A stretch of DNA of 64,000 bases, taken from the NCBI RefSeq assembly GCF_003112675.1, contig NZ_BFAY01000011.1, forward strand, positions 1 to 64,000, in the 5' to 3' direction. The stretch is from Leptospira johnsonii (lineage in GTDB: Bacteria; Spirochaetota; Leptospiria; Leptospirales; Leptospiraceae). The notes under the pieces are model-generated. The model was not told where the DNA came from and searched no databases. It saw only the letters and a list, made by a program, of their open reading frames with translations. Numbering within the stretch: the stretch's first letter is position 1; the number at the start of each line of letters is the position of its first letter. The position numbers were made by a program, and so were the translations under genes. Shown here piece by piece: positions 26,558 to 37,399 of the stretch.

Positions 26558-28078
26558 TTAGTTTGCGTGTTTTCTCATCTTGATGGATAGAATGATCCCG
26601 ACCGCTGCCATGGACATAAGTAAGTGAGAACCACCGTAACTCATGAAGGATAGAGGGATCCCTGTCACCGGCAATAGTCCGAGAACAATCCCTATATTAA
26701 TTGCCATATGATAGAATAACATCGCAACGATCCCGGATGCGAGTAAGGATCCGAATCTGTCCTTACTTTCGTAACTGATCTGTAGTCCTCGAAGTGGAAT
26801 AGAGAATAAGAAGAAGAGTAAGAAGACAGAACCCAAAAATCCGGTTTGTTCCGCCCAAGAAGCGAATATAAAGTCTGTACTGGATTCAGGAACATGAGGG
26901 ATCTTTCCTTCCGTCATTTCCGCATTTAGAAATCCTTTTCCGACTAACTTTCCGGAACCCACCGCAGGTTTGGACGCTCTGAGCTGGTATCCTGCGTCTT
27001 GTTTGAACTCGTCGGGATTCAAAAACGCAGTCAATCGAATGACCTGATTTTCCCGGAAAGGAACCGTTTTCATCACAACAACCGCAGAGATCAAACTGAT
27101 ACCTAAGATCCCCAAAGGAATATAATAAGAACGTAATGTTTTACTTCCTCTGGCTATCCTAAGCAAGATCATGATAATACTGAATATGATGAGCGTGGCG
27201 CCTACTCCGATCAATAATCCCTGGTTAGAAAGTATCTTAAATATGAAGCTCGCTTCTAAATCGATTACTTGATCGAATACTTCTCTTAATGCGGCGATCG
27301 TTTTAGGAGTCAGGTTGGCCCCGGCTACTTCTTTCCCATCCAAGACCTGCCAGGTTTTCCCGCCCAATCGGTTTACTACGGATAGAAGGTCCGTTTTTCC
27401 GGTTCTTTGTAAGAATGCGAGAATATCGTTCAGTAATGTAAGTTTGGAATATTCAACATACATCGGAAGAACGAGTGAGATCCCGCCGAATGTGATAAAA
27501 GAACCGATATGGAAATAGTCGGCTCCTCCCAAGAACAACATAGTGAATAAGATTGGTAAGAAGGAAACCGCGGTCCCAAAGTCGGGCTGTAAAAGTATCA
27601 ACGCCATAGGAAGTAGAACGATCCCGAATGGGATGACTAGTACTACTAACTTCTTCATCTCTTTTTCTTTTAATACTAGATACTGTCCGAGTAGGATCAC
27701 AGTGGCCAGTTTTGCAAACTCCGAGGCCTGCAATAAGAAAGGTCCCACCTTGATCCAAGATCTCGCACCTCTACTGGAAGGAAGATAACCGATCCATTTA
27801 ACGAGAGTGAGTGCAAGTAATAGAATAGCGAATCCATATACAAATAACGCGTAAGCTCCGATCAATTGGTAATTGATCCGAGATACGAACCACATGATCA
27901 CTAAACCTGCAAGGAAGAATAAGAACTGTTTAAACCATTTATGGCTCATGAGCCCGATACTCGGATCGTCAAAATTATACTCTTGAGAATATAATGTGAG
28001 AACGCTGCAGATCACTACTATGATGACCGAGCCTACTAAAAAGTAGTCAATCCTATCTATGGAACGATCCGACATCAT
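26558..28078 (-). CDS. rodA: rod-shape protein RodA (SEDS glycosyltransferase)
   Basis: An inner-membrane SEDS peptidoglycan polymerase working with PBP2. Family motifs include [11 protein letters not shown] (about residues 101-112), LQPDFGTA (163-170) and PESSTDFIF (397-405), whose Asp402 corresponds to the catalytic Asp of SEDS enzymes. The length of 506 residues exceeds the usual 370-420. The extra sequence lies at about 209-285, between membrane segments, and is hydrophilic ([16 protein letters not shown]). The start overlaps the mrdA stop by four bases (ATGA). It is the last gene of the mreBCD-mrdA-rodA order. Confidence 0.92.
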   Translation of the reverse strand: MMSDRSIDRIDYFLVGSVIIVVICSVLTLYSQEYNFDDPSIGLMSHKWFKQFLFFLAGLVIMWFVSRINYQLIGAYALFVYGFAILLLALTLVKWIGYLPSSRGARSWIKVGPFLLQASEFAKLATVILLGQYLVLKEKEMKKLVVLVIPFGIVLLPMALILLQPDFGTAVSFLPILFTMLFLGGADYFHIGSFITFGGISLVLPMYVEYSKLTLLNDILAFLQRTGKTDLLSVVNRLGGKTWQVLDGKEVAGANLTPKTIAALREVFDQVIDLEASFIFKILSNQGLLIGVGATLIIFSIIMILLRIARGSKTLRSYYIPLGILGISLISAVVVMKTVPFRENQVIRLTAFLNPDEFKQDAGYQLRASKPAVGSGKLVGKGFLNAEMTEGKIPHVPESSTDFIFASWAEQTGFLGSVFLLFFLFSIPLRGLQISYESKDRFGSLLASGIVAMLFYHMAINIGIVLGLLPVTGIPLSFMSYGGSHLLMSMAAVGIILSIKMRKHAN

Positions 28079-30015
28079 TGTACATTCTCCGGTGCTACAG
28101 GGGCAGTCTCAGGTATCTCTGCAGTTCTTTTAAAACTTCCAGGAGGGAAAGCAGCTCTAAACATTTCTCTTGCGACGGGTGCCGCTCCGGCAGCTCCACC
28201 TACACCGTATTCTACGAAGACGGAGACCAACACTTGTTCGCTGACAGGAGCATTTGCAGGTGCATACCCTATGAACCAAGCGTGGTTGGATCCGGAAGCT
28301 CCCCTTCTTCTTGTTTGAGCGGTTCCTGTTTTTCCTGCGATGTCCGGAAGCCCAGGTTTATTTAATACGAATGCTGCTGTTCCATTCTTCACTACCAGTC
28401 TGAGTCCTGTTTTAATCGCCTCTACTGTAGAAGATTGGATCGGGATATCGCTCAGTCTTTGTGGATCAGTACGATTGATGATTGAATTGTCTAAAGGATC
28501 TCTGATCTCGTTCACTATATAAGGTTGGTAGATCTGTCCTCTATTCAATAGTCCTGCATAGAATAATGTCATAGAAAGAGGAGTAACGGACATGAATCCC
28601 TGTCCGATAGAAAGGTTGATCGTATCTCCATCGAACCATCTGGTCCCATAAATCCTTTTTTTCCATGCAGGAGAAGGGACCTGACCCGCAATCTCTCCCG
28701 GAAGATCGATCTTGGATTTTTGATCCAATAAGAATAAACGAGAATAGGTTAAGATAGGATCGGAACCCAGTTTGTATCCTAGATTATAAAAATACACGGA
28801 ACATGATTTTTGAAGAGCATGGGCAAGATCATTCGTGCCATGTCCACCCTTCTCCCAACAATAGAATACTTGGTCGGGAACTCCGGCGAATGTGGATTTT
28901 AAAGTATAACTACCATTACATTGGTAACTAGTTTCAGGAGTATAATCCACCTTATGCCCGCTTTCCAAAGCAGCAAGTGCAACTAACGTTTTGTAGGTAG
29001 AAGCGGGAGGGAATTTGGATTGGATCGCAAGATTTAAAAATCCTCCGTTCGCATCCACTCTCTTATAATGTGCAGTCCTTTCCGATCTACTTTTTCCGGA
29101 GAGGACATTTGGATCATAGCTTGGATTAGAAGCCATAGCTAAAATTTCTCCGGTAGAAGGACGCATTGCGATCGCAGTTCCTCTGGCTCCTTTTAAAGCC
29201 TTGTATGCGGCAAGCTGAATGTCCTTGTCTATAGTAAGGACTAGGTTATTTCCTGGAGTAGAATGTTCCACTACCCTTTCTTCTTCAATATTTCCCTCGG
29301 AACTTCTTTTTTGGATACGGAAACCGTCCGTTCCTCTGAGTCTTGAGTCGTATTGGAGCTCCAACCCGTCTTTTCCGAGCCATTGATAAGATTTGATCTC
29401 ACGGGTGAGAAGGTCCGTTTTACTAGGTTTACCTATATAACCCGTCACATGCGCAAGTGCAGGACCCATTTTATAGATCCTTCTGGGAGAAGGAACCAAG
29501 ATCACATACTTAGATATATTATCAAAAACTGATATACGCTCTTGTTGTGCCTTGGAGATTGCTTCCAAGAGAACAAAAGGTTTTTTGGTTTTGATCTTTT
29601 TGGAAAATTTAGGTTCAAGCAAGTCCTCTTCGTAATAGGACATCGGGATCGAAAGAGTTCTTGCGAATTCTTGCAGAAAATTCTTAACTCTAGCTGGATC
29701 GTATTTAAGAATAGAAGTGTTTAATACTGCATCCAAACTGGAATAATTGGAAACAAGCGCCATAGAAGTTTCAGGAGTGAGAAAGTTTCGATCAAACATC
29801 TCTCCTCTGGCAGCCGGAATGGTCTCACTTTTTCGGACGAACTTCTCCGCCTTTAAAGAGTTATCCGTTCCTTGCACGATCTGAAGATTAAATAATTGGA
29901 TCACGAATGCGATTAACGCAAATGCCACAAGGCCGGAGAACATGTACAGTCTTAGCCTGAAACTGCGCTCCAGTCTAAATTCTGTGGCTGAAGAAGATCC
30001 TCCTCCCCCCAACAT
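28075..30015 (-). CDS. mrdA: penicillin-binding protein 2 (peptidoglycan transpeptidase)
   Basis: A class B PBP of the elongasome, 646 residues, that crosslinks peptidoglycan made by RodA. There is one N-terminal membrane segment (about 25-45), a pedestal domain, and a transpeptidase domain with the catalytic Ser339 in STYK (339-342), the SxN-type motif SCS (in [10 protein letters not shown]) and KTGTAQT near 560. A Gly/Ala-rich tail ends the protein. It begins one base after mreD ends and overlaps rodA by four bases. Confidence 0.93.
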   Translation of the reverse strand: MLGGGGSSSATEFRLERSFRLRLYMFSGLVAFALIAFVIQLFNLQIVQGTDNSLKAEKFVRKSETIPAARGEMFDRNFLTPETSMALVSNYSSLDAVLNTSILKYDPARVKNFLQEFARTLSIPMSYYEEDLLEPKFSKKIKTKKPFVLLEAISKAQQERISVFDNISKYVILVPSPRRIYKMGPALAHVTGYIGKPSKTDLLTREIKSYQWLGKDGLELQYDSRLRGTDGFRIQKRSSEGNIEEERVVEHSTPGNNLVLTIDKDIQLAAYKALKGARGTAIAMRPSTGEILAMASNPSYDPNVLSGKSRSERTAHYKRVDANGGFLNLAIQSKFPPASTYKTLVALAALESGHKVDYTPETSYQCNGSYTLKSTFAGVPDQVFYCWEKGGHGTNDLAHALQKSCSVYFYNLGYKLGSDPILTYSRLFLLDQKSKIDLPGEIAGQVPSPAWKKRIYGTRWFDGDTINLSIGQGFMSVTPLSMTLFYAGLLNRGQIYQPYIVNEIRDPLDNSIINRTDPQRLSDIPIQSSTVEAIKTGLRLVVKNGTAAFVLNKPGLPDIAGKTGTAQTRRRGASGSNHAWFIGYAPANAPVSEQVLVSVFVEYGVGGAAGAAPVAREMFRAAFPPGSFKRTAEIPETAPVAPENVQ

Positions 30016-30016
30016 T

Positions 30017-30520
30017 TTAGCCTTCCGCCTGCTCCAATCTGTACAATTTTCCGAGTACCCAGAAGAATATCGGAGCGATTGCGCCGTTAAATATCGAGGT
30101 ACTGATGATGGAGTAGTTTAGATTTTCGTGAAAGAATAATGAGAATAAGAAATAAGATGCGATCCTGGAGATCAATGTCACTACCAGAGAATACAACATT
30201 ATGGAAATTTGATTTTCGTGATAGGCAGGTCTTGCGAACTTTCCTACTATATATCCCATGATGCAGAATGTAAGAGAGTGAAGTCCTATCTTGTAGGTGA
30301 CCACGTTCCCTACAATTTCTCCGCCTAAACCTGAATCGGAAAGTAATCCACCGAAAAATCCGATCCAAATCCCTGCCATTGTTCCTCTTCTAAGAGCAAA
30401 AAACAGAACGAAGATCACCATAAAGTCCGGTTTAAATCCAGAAATCTCGAATAGGTTTGTTCCATTCAAAAAGTGGGAGATCAGGATCCCGGCACCAATG
30501 ACTATATATTCTAAGATCAT
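30017..30520 (-). CDS. mreD: rod-shape protein MreD
   Basis: A small integral membrane protein of 167 residues with about five to six hydrophobic segments. It connects MreC, the SEDS polymerase and MreB in the elongation complex. The typical [22 protein letters not shown] stretch lies at about 40-60, shown here only by its ends FALRR and GGLLSD. Its ATG overlaps the last base of the mreC stop codon, and mrdA follows after one base. Position and topology support the call more than sequence identity. Confidence 0.85.
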   Translation of the reverse strand: MILEYIVIGAGILISHFLNGTNLFEISGFKPDFMVIFVLFFALRRGTMAGIWIGFFGGLLSDSGLGGEIVGNVVTYKIGLHSLTFCIMGYIVGKFARPAYHENQISIMLYSLVVTLISRIASYFLFSLFFHENLNYSIISTSIFNGAIAPIFFWVLGKLYRLEQAEG

Positions 30521-31623
30521 TAGTTTGTTTCCTCTTCGGAGAATCCGGGTCCAGTACCTTCCGGCTTTTGGGGCTTAGGAGTTTCTACTGGTTTGTTCCC
30601 GCTAGGGGTTAGAGCTTTAGGCTCTCTTTCTTCTTTAGGATAATTCAGTTCGCCAAAATACGGATTTTCGATATTGATATTCTGTCCTTCAGGCCAGGTT
30701 TCAGCCCATTTTTCAGGGAGTTTCATGAGTATTGTAACGGACTCCAACATATCGAAACGAACAAAAGGTTTTAGGAATGCAGTTTTAAAACTTCCGTTAC
30801 GCGGACCTTCTTCTGTGATAATACCCACTGGAATTCCAGGTGGGAACATTCCGGAAGAACCTGAACTATATACAGGTTTGCCAATCTTACTTAAAGATTC
30901 GGTGTATTGGATCATCTCGCTTGGACCCATCGGATAATCTCCGAAAATCCTAGGATCGATGATAATACCGCTGTCGATATAATTCATCAATCCTTCCATT
31001 CCTCTTCCTGAGTTTCCGGAAAGAGTGGCCCAGAGATTACTTTCCGGAATGGAAACACCCATATTAAAATTGGAATTGATGATCGGCTGGACCACTGCGG
31101 ATCCCCCGGTGACTGCGATCACCTTTCCGACCAGAGCTTCTATAATTTCGCCCTTTTGGTTCACAGCTCTTGCGGTGACCGGCATATAAGGTTTGATCCC
31201 CGCTTCGGAGCCTTTGTCTATGATAATAGTGCGATAGATGGAATTCAAACGGACGGAAAGAACTTCCGCTTTGACTGTAGAATATTTTTGTTTAGTATTA
31301 AAACGTAATTCTCTTCTGAGACTTTCGTTTTCTCTGCTGAATCTTTCAATATCTTGGGGAAGAAGTTTATAATCGTCGATCGCGGCAACACATGCGTCTC
31401 TTTCTTGACGAACCGCTTCAAAAGATTCTAATTTAGTATAAGCTCCTTTAAAAAAGGAACCTACTCCGTCGATAGAACCGGAAACGGAATCTCCCACTCT
31501 CTGAAAACTTGCGATCCCTCTGACTAAAACGTTACTCTTAAAAGTCAGAGACAATAGAGAGAATACGATACAGAATAAAAGGGAAACGGTTTCCTTACTT
31601 TTATTAACTTGAAGCCAAAGCAT
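30520..31623 (-). CDS. mreC: rod-shape protein MreC
   Basis: A bitopic protein of 367 residues. One N-terminal membrane segment (about 12-30) is followed by a periplasmic coiled coil (about 65-105) and the beta-rich MreC domain (about 110-290; motifs [12 protein letters not shown]-like GLVGKV variant [23 protein letters not shown]). The C-terminal 70 residues are Pro-, Glu- and Lys-rich and low complexity. It scaffolds PBP2 and RodA outside the membrane. It starts 50 bases after mreB, with a hairpin in the gap. Confidence 0.92.
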   Translation of the reverse strand: MLWLQVNKSKETVSLLFCIVFSLLSLTFKSNVLVRGIASFQRVGDSVSGSIDGVGSFFKGAYTKLESFEAVRQERDACVAAIDDYKLLPQDIERFSRENESLRRELRFNTKQKYSTVKAEVLSVRLNSIYRTIIIDKGSEAGIKPYMPVTARAVNQKGEIIEALVGKVIAVTGGSAVVQPIINSNFNMGVSIPESNLWATLSGNSGRGMEGLMNYIDSGIIIDPRIFGDYPMGPSEMIQYTESLSKIGKPVYSSGSSGMFPPGIPVGIITEEGPRNGSFKTAFLKPFVRFDMLESVTILMKLPEKWAETWPEGQNINIENPYFGELNYPKEEREPKALTPSGNKPVETPKPQKPEGTGPGFSEEETN

Positions 31624-31638
31624 AAAAAATTCCGTATC

Positions 31639-31663
31639 GGACTCCGGCCATCAGCCAGAGACC
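31639..31663 (-). promoter_or_regulatory. intercistronic hairpin between mreB and mreC
   Basis: On the minus strand CTCTGGC and GCCGGAG pair across a 5-base loop. Outside a T-T mismatch two more G-C pairs extend the stem. The T6 run just before the mreC ATG lies about eight bases further on. This resembles a leaky terminator or RNA-processing stem and would allow more MreB than MreC. Confidence 0.4.
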
Positions 31664-31673
31664 GAGATCCGAA

Positions 31674-32696
31674 TTAACGGATCCCTGGTTTCAGATACTT
31701 AACTTCGTCCAAGAATTTTCCGGTCCCAAGTACCACGCAGGTCAGAGGGTTTTCCGCTCTGAACACAGGAACGCCGGTTTCTTTAGAAAGATAGGTTTCT
31801 AATCCTCGGAGAAGACATCCCCCTCCAGTAAGAACGATCCCTCTCTCTACGATATCCGAAGCAAGTTCAGGTGGAGTTCTTTCCAGAACTCTTTTGATTC
31901 CGTCTAAAATTTCGTCGGTTGGTTCTTTGAGAGCCTTGCGGATCTCGTTGGATTCCAATTCCAGAGTACGAGGTAATCCGGAAATCGCATCCCTACCTTT
32001 TACTTCCATGGTCTCGGTTTTCTTTTCAGGGTAAGCGTTACCGATAGTCAGTTTGATATCTTCCGCAGTTCTTTCCCCAACGACCAGGTTGTATTGGTTT
32101 CTTAAATATTTGATGATTGCATCGTCGAACTCGTCACCACCTGTTCTGATGGACTCGGCGATCACCATACCGCCAAGAGAGATCACAGCGATCTCAGTGG
32201 TTCCACCACCTATATCCACGATCATATTACCAGCAGGTTCGTTGATCGGAATATTTGCGCCGATCGCAGCTGCCAATGCCTCGTCGATCAGGAAGATCTC
32301 TCTAGCACCTGCTTGTTCCGCCGACTCACGGACCGCGCGTCTTTCCACCTCGGTGATCCCGGAAGGAACTCCGATCACGATTCTAGGTTTTACGAAAGTA
32401 GTTCTGTTATGGACTTTTGCAATGAAGTAGCGGATCATTTTTTCGACAGTTTCGAAGTCCGCGATCACCCCGTCTTTCATAGGACGGATCGCTACGATCT
32501 CGCCGGGAGTACGTCCCAACATTCTCTTAGCTTCCTGGCCTACTGCGAGCACCTTGCCCGTAGCCGCGTGGACCGCTACTACGGAAGGCTCGGAAAGAAC
32601 GATACCTTGCCCTTTTACATGGACGAGAGTGTTTGCGGTTCCGAGGTCGATTCCCATATCGTTGGAAAATAATCCGTATAGCTTATCGAATATCAT
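31674..32696 (-). CDS. mreB: rod-shape-determining actin homologue MreB
   Basis: A cytoplasmic actin-like ATPase of 340 residues that polymerises on the membrane and directs cell-wall elongation. The phosphate-1 motif [13 protein letters not shown] is near residue 17, the phosphate-2 motif DIGGGTTEI at about 160, and the adenosine motif [11 protein letters not shown] near 290. The frame is open to 32786. The ATG at 32696 follows AAAGGA and gives the standard [14 protein letters not shown]-terminus with its amphipathic, membrane-binding character. It heads the operon and is divergent from the Ppx/GppA gene. Confidence 0.95.
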   Translation of the reverse strand: MIFDKLYGLFSNDMGIDLGTANTLVHVKGQGIVLSEPSVVAVHAATGKVLAVGQEAKRMLGRTPGEIVAIRPMKDGVIADFETVEKMIRYFIAKVHNRTTFVKPRIVIGVPSGITEVERRAVRESAEQAGAREIFLIDEALAAAIGANIPINEPAGNMIVDIGGGTTEIAVISLGGMVIAESIRTGGDEFDDAIIKYLRNQYNLVVGERTAEDIKLTIGNAYPEKKTETMEVKGRDAISGLPRTLELESNEIRKALKEPTDEILDGIKRVLERTPPELASDIVERGIVLTGGGCLLRGLETYLSKETGVPVFRAENPLTCVVLGTGKFLDEVKYLKPGIR

Positions 32697-32884
32697 TTCT
32701 ATCCTTTGCTGCCTGAAGGCTGGTTGATCTTTTTTATTATCTGCCGAATCGGTGAAAATCTCTAGGATTTTACGGCCACGATCCAATTCAATATTTCCTG
32801 CCCGATCCTTACGGGCAATTCCAAAACAAAAAAAACGAAAAACAAATTGGAACCCATTGCGACCTCCATTAACTTGGGCAACTT

Positions 32885-34438
32885 ATGGTCCGGGAAAACA
32901 CCCTAGCTGCCATCGATCTTGGCACAAACTCCTTCCACATGATAATCGTCCGGGTCCGAGAAAACGGGACCTTTGAAGCAATCGCCAGAGAGAAGGAGAA
33001 CGTACGTCTCGGAAGCGGTTTGGAAGAAGGAGGAGAGATCGATCCTCCCGCATTTAGGCGTGCAATCGAGTGTTTAAAGCGTTTTAAGATGCTCGCAGAT
33101 AACTCAAAGGCAGAGATCAGAGCGGTTGCCACTTCCGCAATGAGAGAAGCCTCCAATCGTGCCGAATTCCAGGCCGCCGCCTGGAAGGAAGCCGGCATCA
33201 AGATAGATGTGATCAGCGGATATGAAGAAGCCCGACTTATCTATTTCGGGGTCCTGCAAGGACTTCCGGTATTCGACAAAAAGGTCCTGCTAGTGGATAT
33301 AGGCGGAGGAAGTACCGAAGTTTTAGTGGGTTATAGAGGGGATATCCTATTCTCTAAAAGTTTCAAATTGGGAGCGATCAGACTCACCGAAAAATTCCTG
33401 AAATCCGAAACCCTGGATTCCTCTCAGATACGAAAATGTAAACTCTATGTAGAGGAGATCATTCTTCCTTTCCGAAAGATCATCCGAGATCTGAAGCCTG
33501 AAATGATCATCGGTTCATCGGGAACCGTCCAGGCAACCGCAGGGATCATCCGCGCCTTCGAGGGGGAAACGGAAGAAAGACCTTTAAATCATTACACGTT
33601 CCAGTCATCCGAATTCAAACGCGCAAGGAATATGATCTTAGAAGCGGACACTTCTAAAAAGAGAAGTAAGATCCCAGGCTTCGATTCTAAACGTTCCGAT
33701 ATCATCGTGGGTGGAATGCTGATCCTGGATGAGTTATTCCAGTTATTGGACCTGCCGGATATGACAGTTTCAGAGTTCGCACTTAGAGAAGGAATCATCT
33801 ACGATACGATCCGAAAATGGGAGCACTTCCAGGATCTGGAACATTCCAAACATCTGGACGATATCCGCCAAAAATCCATTTTGAATCTTTTAGTTTCCTA
33901 TACAAGGGACCAAGAATATGCCCGTCATGTTTCCAAACTTGCCTTGGACATTTTCGATCAACTTCAGTCAGTACATCGATTAGGAAAAGAAGAAAGAGAA
34001 TATTTGGAAGCTTCTTCTTTACTACATGAGGTAGGGCTATTCATTTCACATTCGGCCTATCATAAACACAGTTATTATCTGATCCGAAACTCTGAGGCTA
34101 TGCTCGGATTCACCTGGGGAGAGATAGAGATCATTGCACTCACCGCAAGATACCATCGCAAAAGTTCTCCTAAATCCAAACATAGAGAATTCCAAAGAGT
34201 GGGTCCAAGAGAACAGGAAATAGTCGAAAAACTTTCCGCAATTTTACGGATCGCGAGCGCATGCAATCGGAACAGACAAGGGTTGATAGAAACTGTCAAA
34301 TGCCAGGTCCGAAAAAATCAGGCAATCTTCACATTGGCCACAAATCAGAATTACGATAAGAGTCTGGAACTTTGGGCCTGCGAAGAACAAGCAGATACAT
34401 TCGAGTCCGCCTACGGAATGGTGCCTTTATTTCAGTGA
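32885..34438 (+). CDS. Ppx/GppA family phosphatase with HD domain
   Basis: An exopolyphosphatase/pppGpp phosphatase family protein of 517 residues. The N-terminal ASKHA domain (about 1-305) has [12 protein letters not shown] (8-19) and DIGGGSTEV (about 139-147). The C-terminal part (about 320-510) is an HD-type helical domain with [18 protein letters not shown]. It would hydrolyse polyphosphate and/or convert pppGpp to ppGpp, linking phosphate stores and stringent response. The last codon overlaps the GTG start of a lipoprotein gene. It is divergent from mreB. Confidence 0.88.
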   Translation: MVRENTLAAIDLGTNSFHMIIVRVRENGTFEAIAREKENVRLGSGLEEGGEIDPPAFRRAIECLKRFKMLADNSKAEIRAVATSAMREASNRAEFQAAAWKEAGIKIDVISGYEEARLIYFGVLQGLPVFDKKVLLVDIGGGSTEVLVGYRGDILFSKSFKLGAIRLTEKFLKSETLDSSQIRKCKLYVEEIILPFRKIIRDLKPEMIIGSSGTVQATAGIIRAFEGETEERPLNHYTFQSSEFKRARNMILEADTSKKRSKIPGFDSKRSDIIVGGMLILDELFQLLDLPDMTVSEFALREGIIYDTIRKWEHFQDLEHSKHLDDIRQKSILNLLVSYTRDQEYARHVSKLALDIFDQLQSVHRLGKEEREYLEASSLLHEVGLFISHSAYHKHSYYLIRNSEAMLGFTWGEIEIIALTARYHRKSSPKSKHREFQRVGPREQEIVEKLSAILRIASACNRNRQGLIETVKCQVRKNQAIFTLATNQNYDKSLELWACEEQADTFESAYGMVPLFQ

Positions 34439-35109
34439 ACAGATCTCAATCTTTCGGATATTTTATAACTGTAATTTTGGTACATTCTATATTTCTAAAT
34501 TGTTTCACTGTCTTTCCTTATAAACAAGAAACCATAGATTCTCGTTTGTTGGATAAAAAGGAAGAAGAGATCGTTTCCAATAGAGGAAGAATAAACTACG
34601 AATTCGAAAACTTCGAACTGGTACTAAAAATAGAGGGCGCTTCTTTCCAAGAAACATTCGAAAAAAGGAAAACCTTAGAAACTAAGATCATACATTACGA
34701 TTACAAGAAAACGGACGGATATAGACAGCTGGAAACGGACGATAAACCTTGGAATCGATATATTTTAGGAATGTTTGCAGATATCGGAGCTCTTTTCGAA
34801 TGGACCACAATCCCGTTCCGCACAATTTCCAGGAAAAAGGAAGAAGAAACACTCTCTGAGAATATTATAAAATCCGAAAGAACCAAAACTTTCGAACCTA
34901 AGGAGCTCCAACTTATCTTAAGAGCAGAGAACACCGAATTTTTTAATAAGAGCCCTAACTCAGATACGATTCGCATTCCACTCGCAGAGATTCGAAAATT
35001 TTTCCCTAAAGCAAACTCTATAGAAGCGCTACTCTATTACGGAAAAGAAAGGATAGAATACCAAAACATCCCAGTCGCAGAAGAGATCCGTAAGATGAAG
35101 TTAAAATAA
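34435..35109 (+). CDS. hypothetical lipoprotein
   Basis: A predicted lipoprotein of 224 residues starting at GTG 34435, whose bases overlap the ppx-family stop (GTGA). From this start the signal peptide is ordinary and ends in SIFLNC with Cys23; the longer frame from 34372 would bury it. The mature part is highly charged (many Lys, Glu and Arg) with predicted helices and no motif I recognise. A KKEEET-type charged loop lies near the middle. The overlap suggests co-translation with the phosphatase gene. The function is unknown. Confidence 0.6.
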   Translation: MNRSQSFGYFITVILVHSIFLNCFTVFPYKQETIDSRLLDKKEEEIVSNRGRINYEFENFELVLKIEGASFQETFEKRKTLETKIIHYDYKKTDGYRQLETDDKPWNRYILGMFADIGALFEWTTIPFRTISRKKEEETLSENIIKSERTKTFEPKELQLILRAENTEFFNKSPNSDTIRIPLAEIRKFFPKANSIEALLYYGKERIEYQNIPVAEEIRKMKLK

Positions 35110-35146
35110 ATCCTTAATGTTTCACTCCCCATAAAACCGACTGCGA

Positions 35147-35911
35147 CTACCACTGTTGATTAGTGCTATCCCAATGCCGAGGAGCCAACCAAAGCGCTTC
35201 GGCAATTGCAAATAATCGTTTCGAATCGGATTTAAAAATACCCGTCATGACCTTGAACGCTCTTGACATCTTTTGCAACCGCCAGCTCACTACAGTATAG
35301 TTTTCTCCGATCTTAGGACGCTCTATGATCTTGCCGCGTATTTTGCTTAACACAATTAATTGAGGCTCATCTAAAACAGCTGAGAATCCTCCAGGACAAT
35401 CCAAAGCTCCCCAGATCACCGCATCTCTGACAAAACCATTTTGGGATGAAAGTGTTTCGTCAGGAAGCCAATGTCCCACCATAAGGTTTTCAAATCCGTT
35501 TTGCTGCGGAGCCGGGCCGACAAATATTCTCATTCCGTCGTTTACTTCTCGTTTTGGACCACACACAAAACATGTGGGAAACGGATGAGTCGTAAATCCC
35601 GGATAAGAGGCGGAGATCTTCTTTGCTTCTTCCAAATCAGGAACGACGGGCAATTTATATTCTGAAAATTCCTCGTCCGCTATCGATTTCAGAGTTGCTA
35701 GGATTTTCTTTGAGCTGTCGTAAATTGTTCCTCTTTGTCCTTTTTCGGATTCCATAAGAATCGATGTCTCGACAGGAGTCGGATTCAGAAGACGTATTTC
35801 GGCAGCGTCACTTTCTACCGCTTCCACCAAAATACCGGCAGTAAAACCGCCATTGCCTGTTTTTGGCGGGCCGCAGAATCTTTTCGGCAATATCATATTA
35901 TCAATTTTCAT
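35147..35911 (-). CDS. hot-dog-fold thioesterase-like protein
   Basis: A 254-residue protein resembling two-domain hot-dog thioesterase-like proteins. The N-terminal FCGPPKTGNGGFTAGILVE and the central FPTCFVCGP are typical: a CFVCG motif at the centre and a Gly-rich segment near the start. I infer an acyl-CoA or acyl-thioester ligand, but no catalytic residue can be fixed. The ATG overlaps the end of the MddA-like gene by four bases, so they form a two-gene operon. The locus is divergent from a MarR-type gene. Confidence 0.6.
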   Translation of the reverse strand: MKIDNMILPKRFCGPPKTGNGGFTAGILVEAVESDAAEIRLLNPTPVETSILMESEKGQRGTIYDSSKKILATLKSIADEEFSEYKLPVVPDLEEAKKISASYPGFTTHPFPTCFVCGPKREVNDGMRIFVGPAPQQNGFENLMVGHWLPDETLSSQNGFVRDAVIWGALDCPGGFSAVLDEPQLIVLSKIRGKIIERPKIGENYTVVSWRLQKMSRAFKVMTGIFKSDSKRLFAIAEALWLAPRHWDSTNQQW

Positions 35912-36687
35912 ACTTTCTTCTCCGATTTAATCTTTTGTTTCAGCGAGAAAAAAGGCCAAAACATAGGAACCTCACGTTTATATTGCAGATACTTATCGCC
36001 GAAAGTTTGGACCAAATCTCTTTCTTCAAACAATGTTCCAATGATAATATAAAGCGACATACCTGCAGAAAGAATGAAATGATCTAGATCCATCGTCGGA
36101 GTGCTCCATAAGACCAAGATCATTCCGAACATCATCGGATGACGCACCAACTTATAAAGTGAAGGTGTAGCGAACTCAGAATTGTTTGATTCGGTTTTTA
36201 AAAGAAAATTCCAGGGTTGTTTTAATCCGAAAAGTTGGAAGTGATCGATCAAAAAAGTGGAAACGACCGCCACAATAAGTCCTATTAAAAAAATAGAATA
36301 GACTGCATACATTCCGTAAATACTTTTAATATTCCATATTTCGAATTGGATCGACTGCCAAAGACATGAGAGGACAATCAAAGTTACGCTGGCAATGAAA
36401 ACATAGACACTCCTCTCGATCGGCAAAGGTATTATTTTGCGACAATACTCTTTAAAACCTGCTCTTGCCATGACGCTATGGGGAATGCCGAACAATGCAA
36501 TTAATGCAATGTCTAAACCAATCGACCCAATCAACCCAATTCGAAATTCAAATGAGATGGGCTCAATAAATTGAGTGAAATCAATTAGGCGGAAAACAAA
36601 AATCACCATAGCGAAAAGATAGACCATGTAAGAAATCAGCGCGAATATTAAATAAGTAACTCTCGCAAATGTATTAGATATAGACAA
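35908..36687 (-). CDS. mddA: NnrU-family methyltransferase, MddA-like (methanethiol S-methyltransferase)
   Basis: An integral membrane protein of 259 residues with five to six hydrophobic segments. HSVMAR (70-75), ERSVYV (91-96), LVRHPMMFG (180-188) and LFEERDLVQTFG (219-230) match the pattern I know for MddA, which methylates methanethiol to dimethyl sulfide with S-adenosylmethionine. Other isoprenylcysteine-methyltransferase-like enzymes are the alternative. The start is TTG, supported by a strong GGAGGG just upstream. It is divergent from a MarR gene, and one of two matching operator-like sites lies 16-31 bases before its start. Confidence 0.7.
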   Translation of the reverse strand: MSISNTFARVTYLIFALISYMVYLFAMVIFVFRLIDFTQFIEPISFEFRIGLIGSIGLDIALIALFGIPHSVMARAGFKEYCRKIIPLPIERSVYVFIASVTLIVLSCLWQSIQFEIWNIKSIYGMYAVYSIFLIGLIVAVVSTFLIDHFQLFGLKQPWNFLLKTESNNSEFATPSLYKLVRHPMMFGMILVLWSTPTMDLDHFILSAGMSLYIIIGTLFEERDLVQTFGDKYLQYKREVPMFWPFFSLKQKIKSEKKV

Positions 36688-36702
36688 ATTCCCTCCAAAA
36701 AT

Positions 36703-36718
36703 GCTTGGTATTCAAAGC
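36703..36718. promoter_or_regulatory. operator-like site 1, GCTTGGTATTCAAAGC
   Basis: An imperfect palindrome located 16-31 bases upstream of the MddA-like TTG start, next to its ribosome site. It shares 13 of 16 bases with site 2 at 36807-36822. Likely binding sites for the divergently encoded MarR protein; inference. Confidence 0.45.
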
Positions 36719-36806
36719 TTTTTAAAAATTCTCAACTAAGCTAAGAAACTGGAAATCTCCACTGTAAATAATAAATTATAGAAATTCATTTGCTGATGCG
36801 ATTATT

Positions 36807-36822
36807 GCTTGGCATTCCAAGT
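36807..36822. promoter_or_regulatory. operator-like site 2, GCTTGGCATTCCAAGT
   Basis: Contains the perfect inverted repeat CTTGG-CATT-CCAAG. It lies in the middle of the 248-base spacer between the divergent MddA-like and MarR genes, and 13 of 16 bases match site 1. Confidence 0.5.
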
Positions 36823-36935
36823 ATTTTTCACTAAACCATCTCTGAATAAAAACTGAAACTTTTGCTCTTTAGCAATTTGTTTCTCGTAAAAATAATTTTG
36901 GATTTGAGATATGTTAAAAGGAGAATAGGAATAGA

Positions 36936-37352
36936 ATGAAACAAGATAGACTATTAGTCCTAATTACAGTATTACGAGACCAAATCCTGGATGAACTGAA
37001 AAAAGATTATTCTCGTTTCGGAATGACTCACATAACTCCTGCGATGGGCGCAGTTCTTTGTGCCCTTAAAGGGGAACGTCCCCAATCTATGAAAGAGATA
37101 GCAAAACAAATCCTTAGAGACCAGTCTACCATCACTCCATTAGTGCAAAAACTGGTCGATTTAGATCTCGCAATCCAAGAACGTTCTTCTCAGGACGCAA
37201 GAGAGTCTCTGGTGCGATTAACGATGTCTGGCAAAAACGCACGTTTGAAAATTATCCGCGCAGGCAGAAAAATGAATGCTCGTTTGTACAAAGGTATGTC
37301 AACTATTGATCGAAAACATCTGATTTCACTATTGGCCCAACTAAAAAAGTAA
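36936..37352 (+). CDS. MarR-family transcriptional regulator
   Basis: A 138-residue winged-helix regulator. The recognition region SMKEIAKQILRDQSTITPLVQKLVDLDLA (shown in part) is at about residues 48-76 and is followed by the wing (ERSSQDARESLVRLT). Helices at both ends would form the dimer interface. A single Cys at about 42 leaves redox sensing possible but unproven. The start has an AAGGAG-like site. It is divergent from the MddA-like/hot-dog operon, and two similar palindromes in the spacer are probable binding sites. Confidence 0.85.
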   Translation: MKQDRLLVLITVLRDQILDELKKDYSRFGMTHITPAMGAVLCALKGERPQSMKEIAKQILRDQSTITPLVQKLVDLDLAIQERSSQDARESLVRLTMSGKNARLKIIRAGRKMNARLYKGMSTIDRKHLISLLAQLKK

Positions 37353-37399
37353 ACAAAACCCTCAGTATCCATATGATTCCGACGGGCTTCCAATGAGCC

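Noticed and set aside
32697..32786. 30-residue N-terminal extension of MreB
   Set aside because: It has no counterpart in MreB proteins, and the ATG at 32696 has a good ribosome site.
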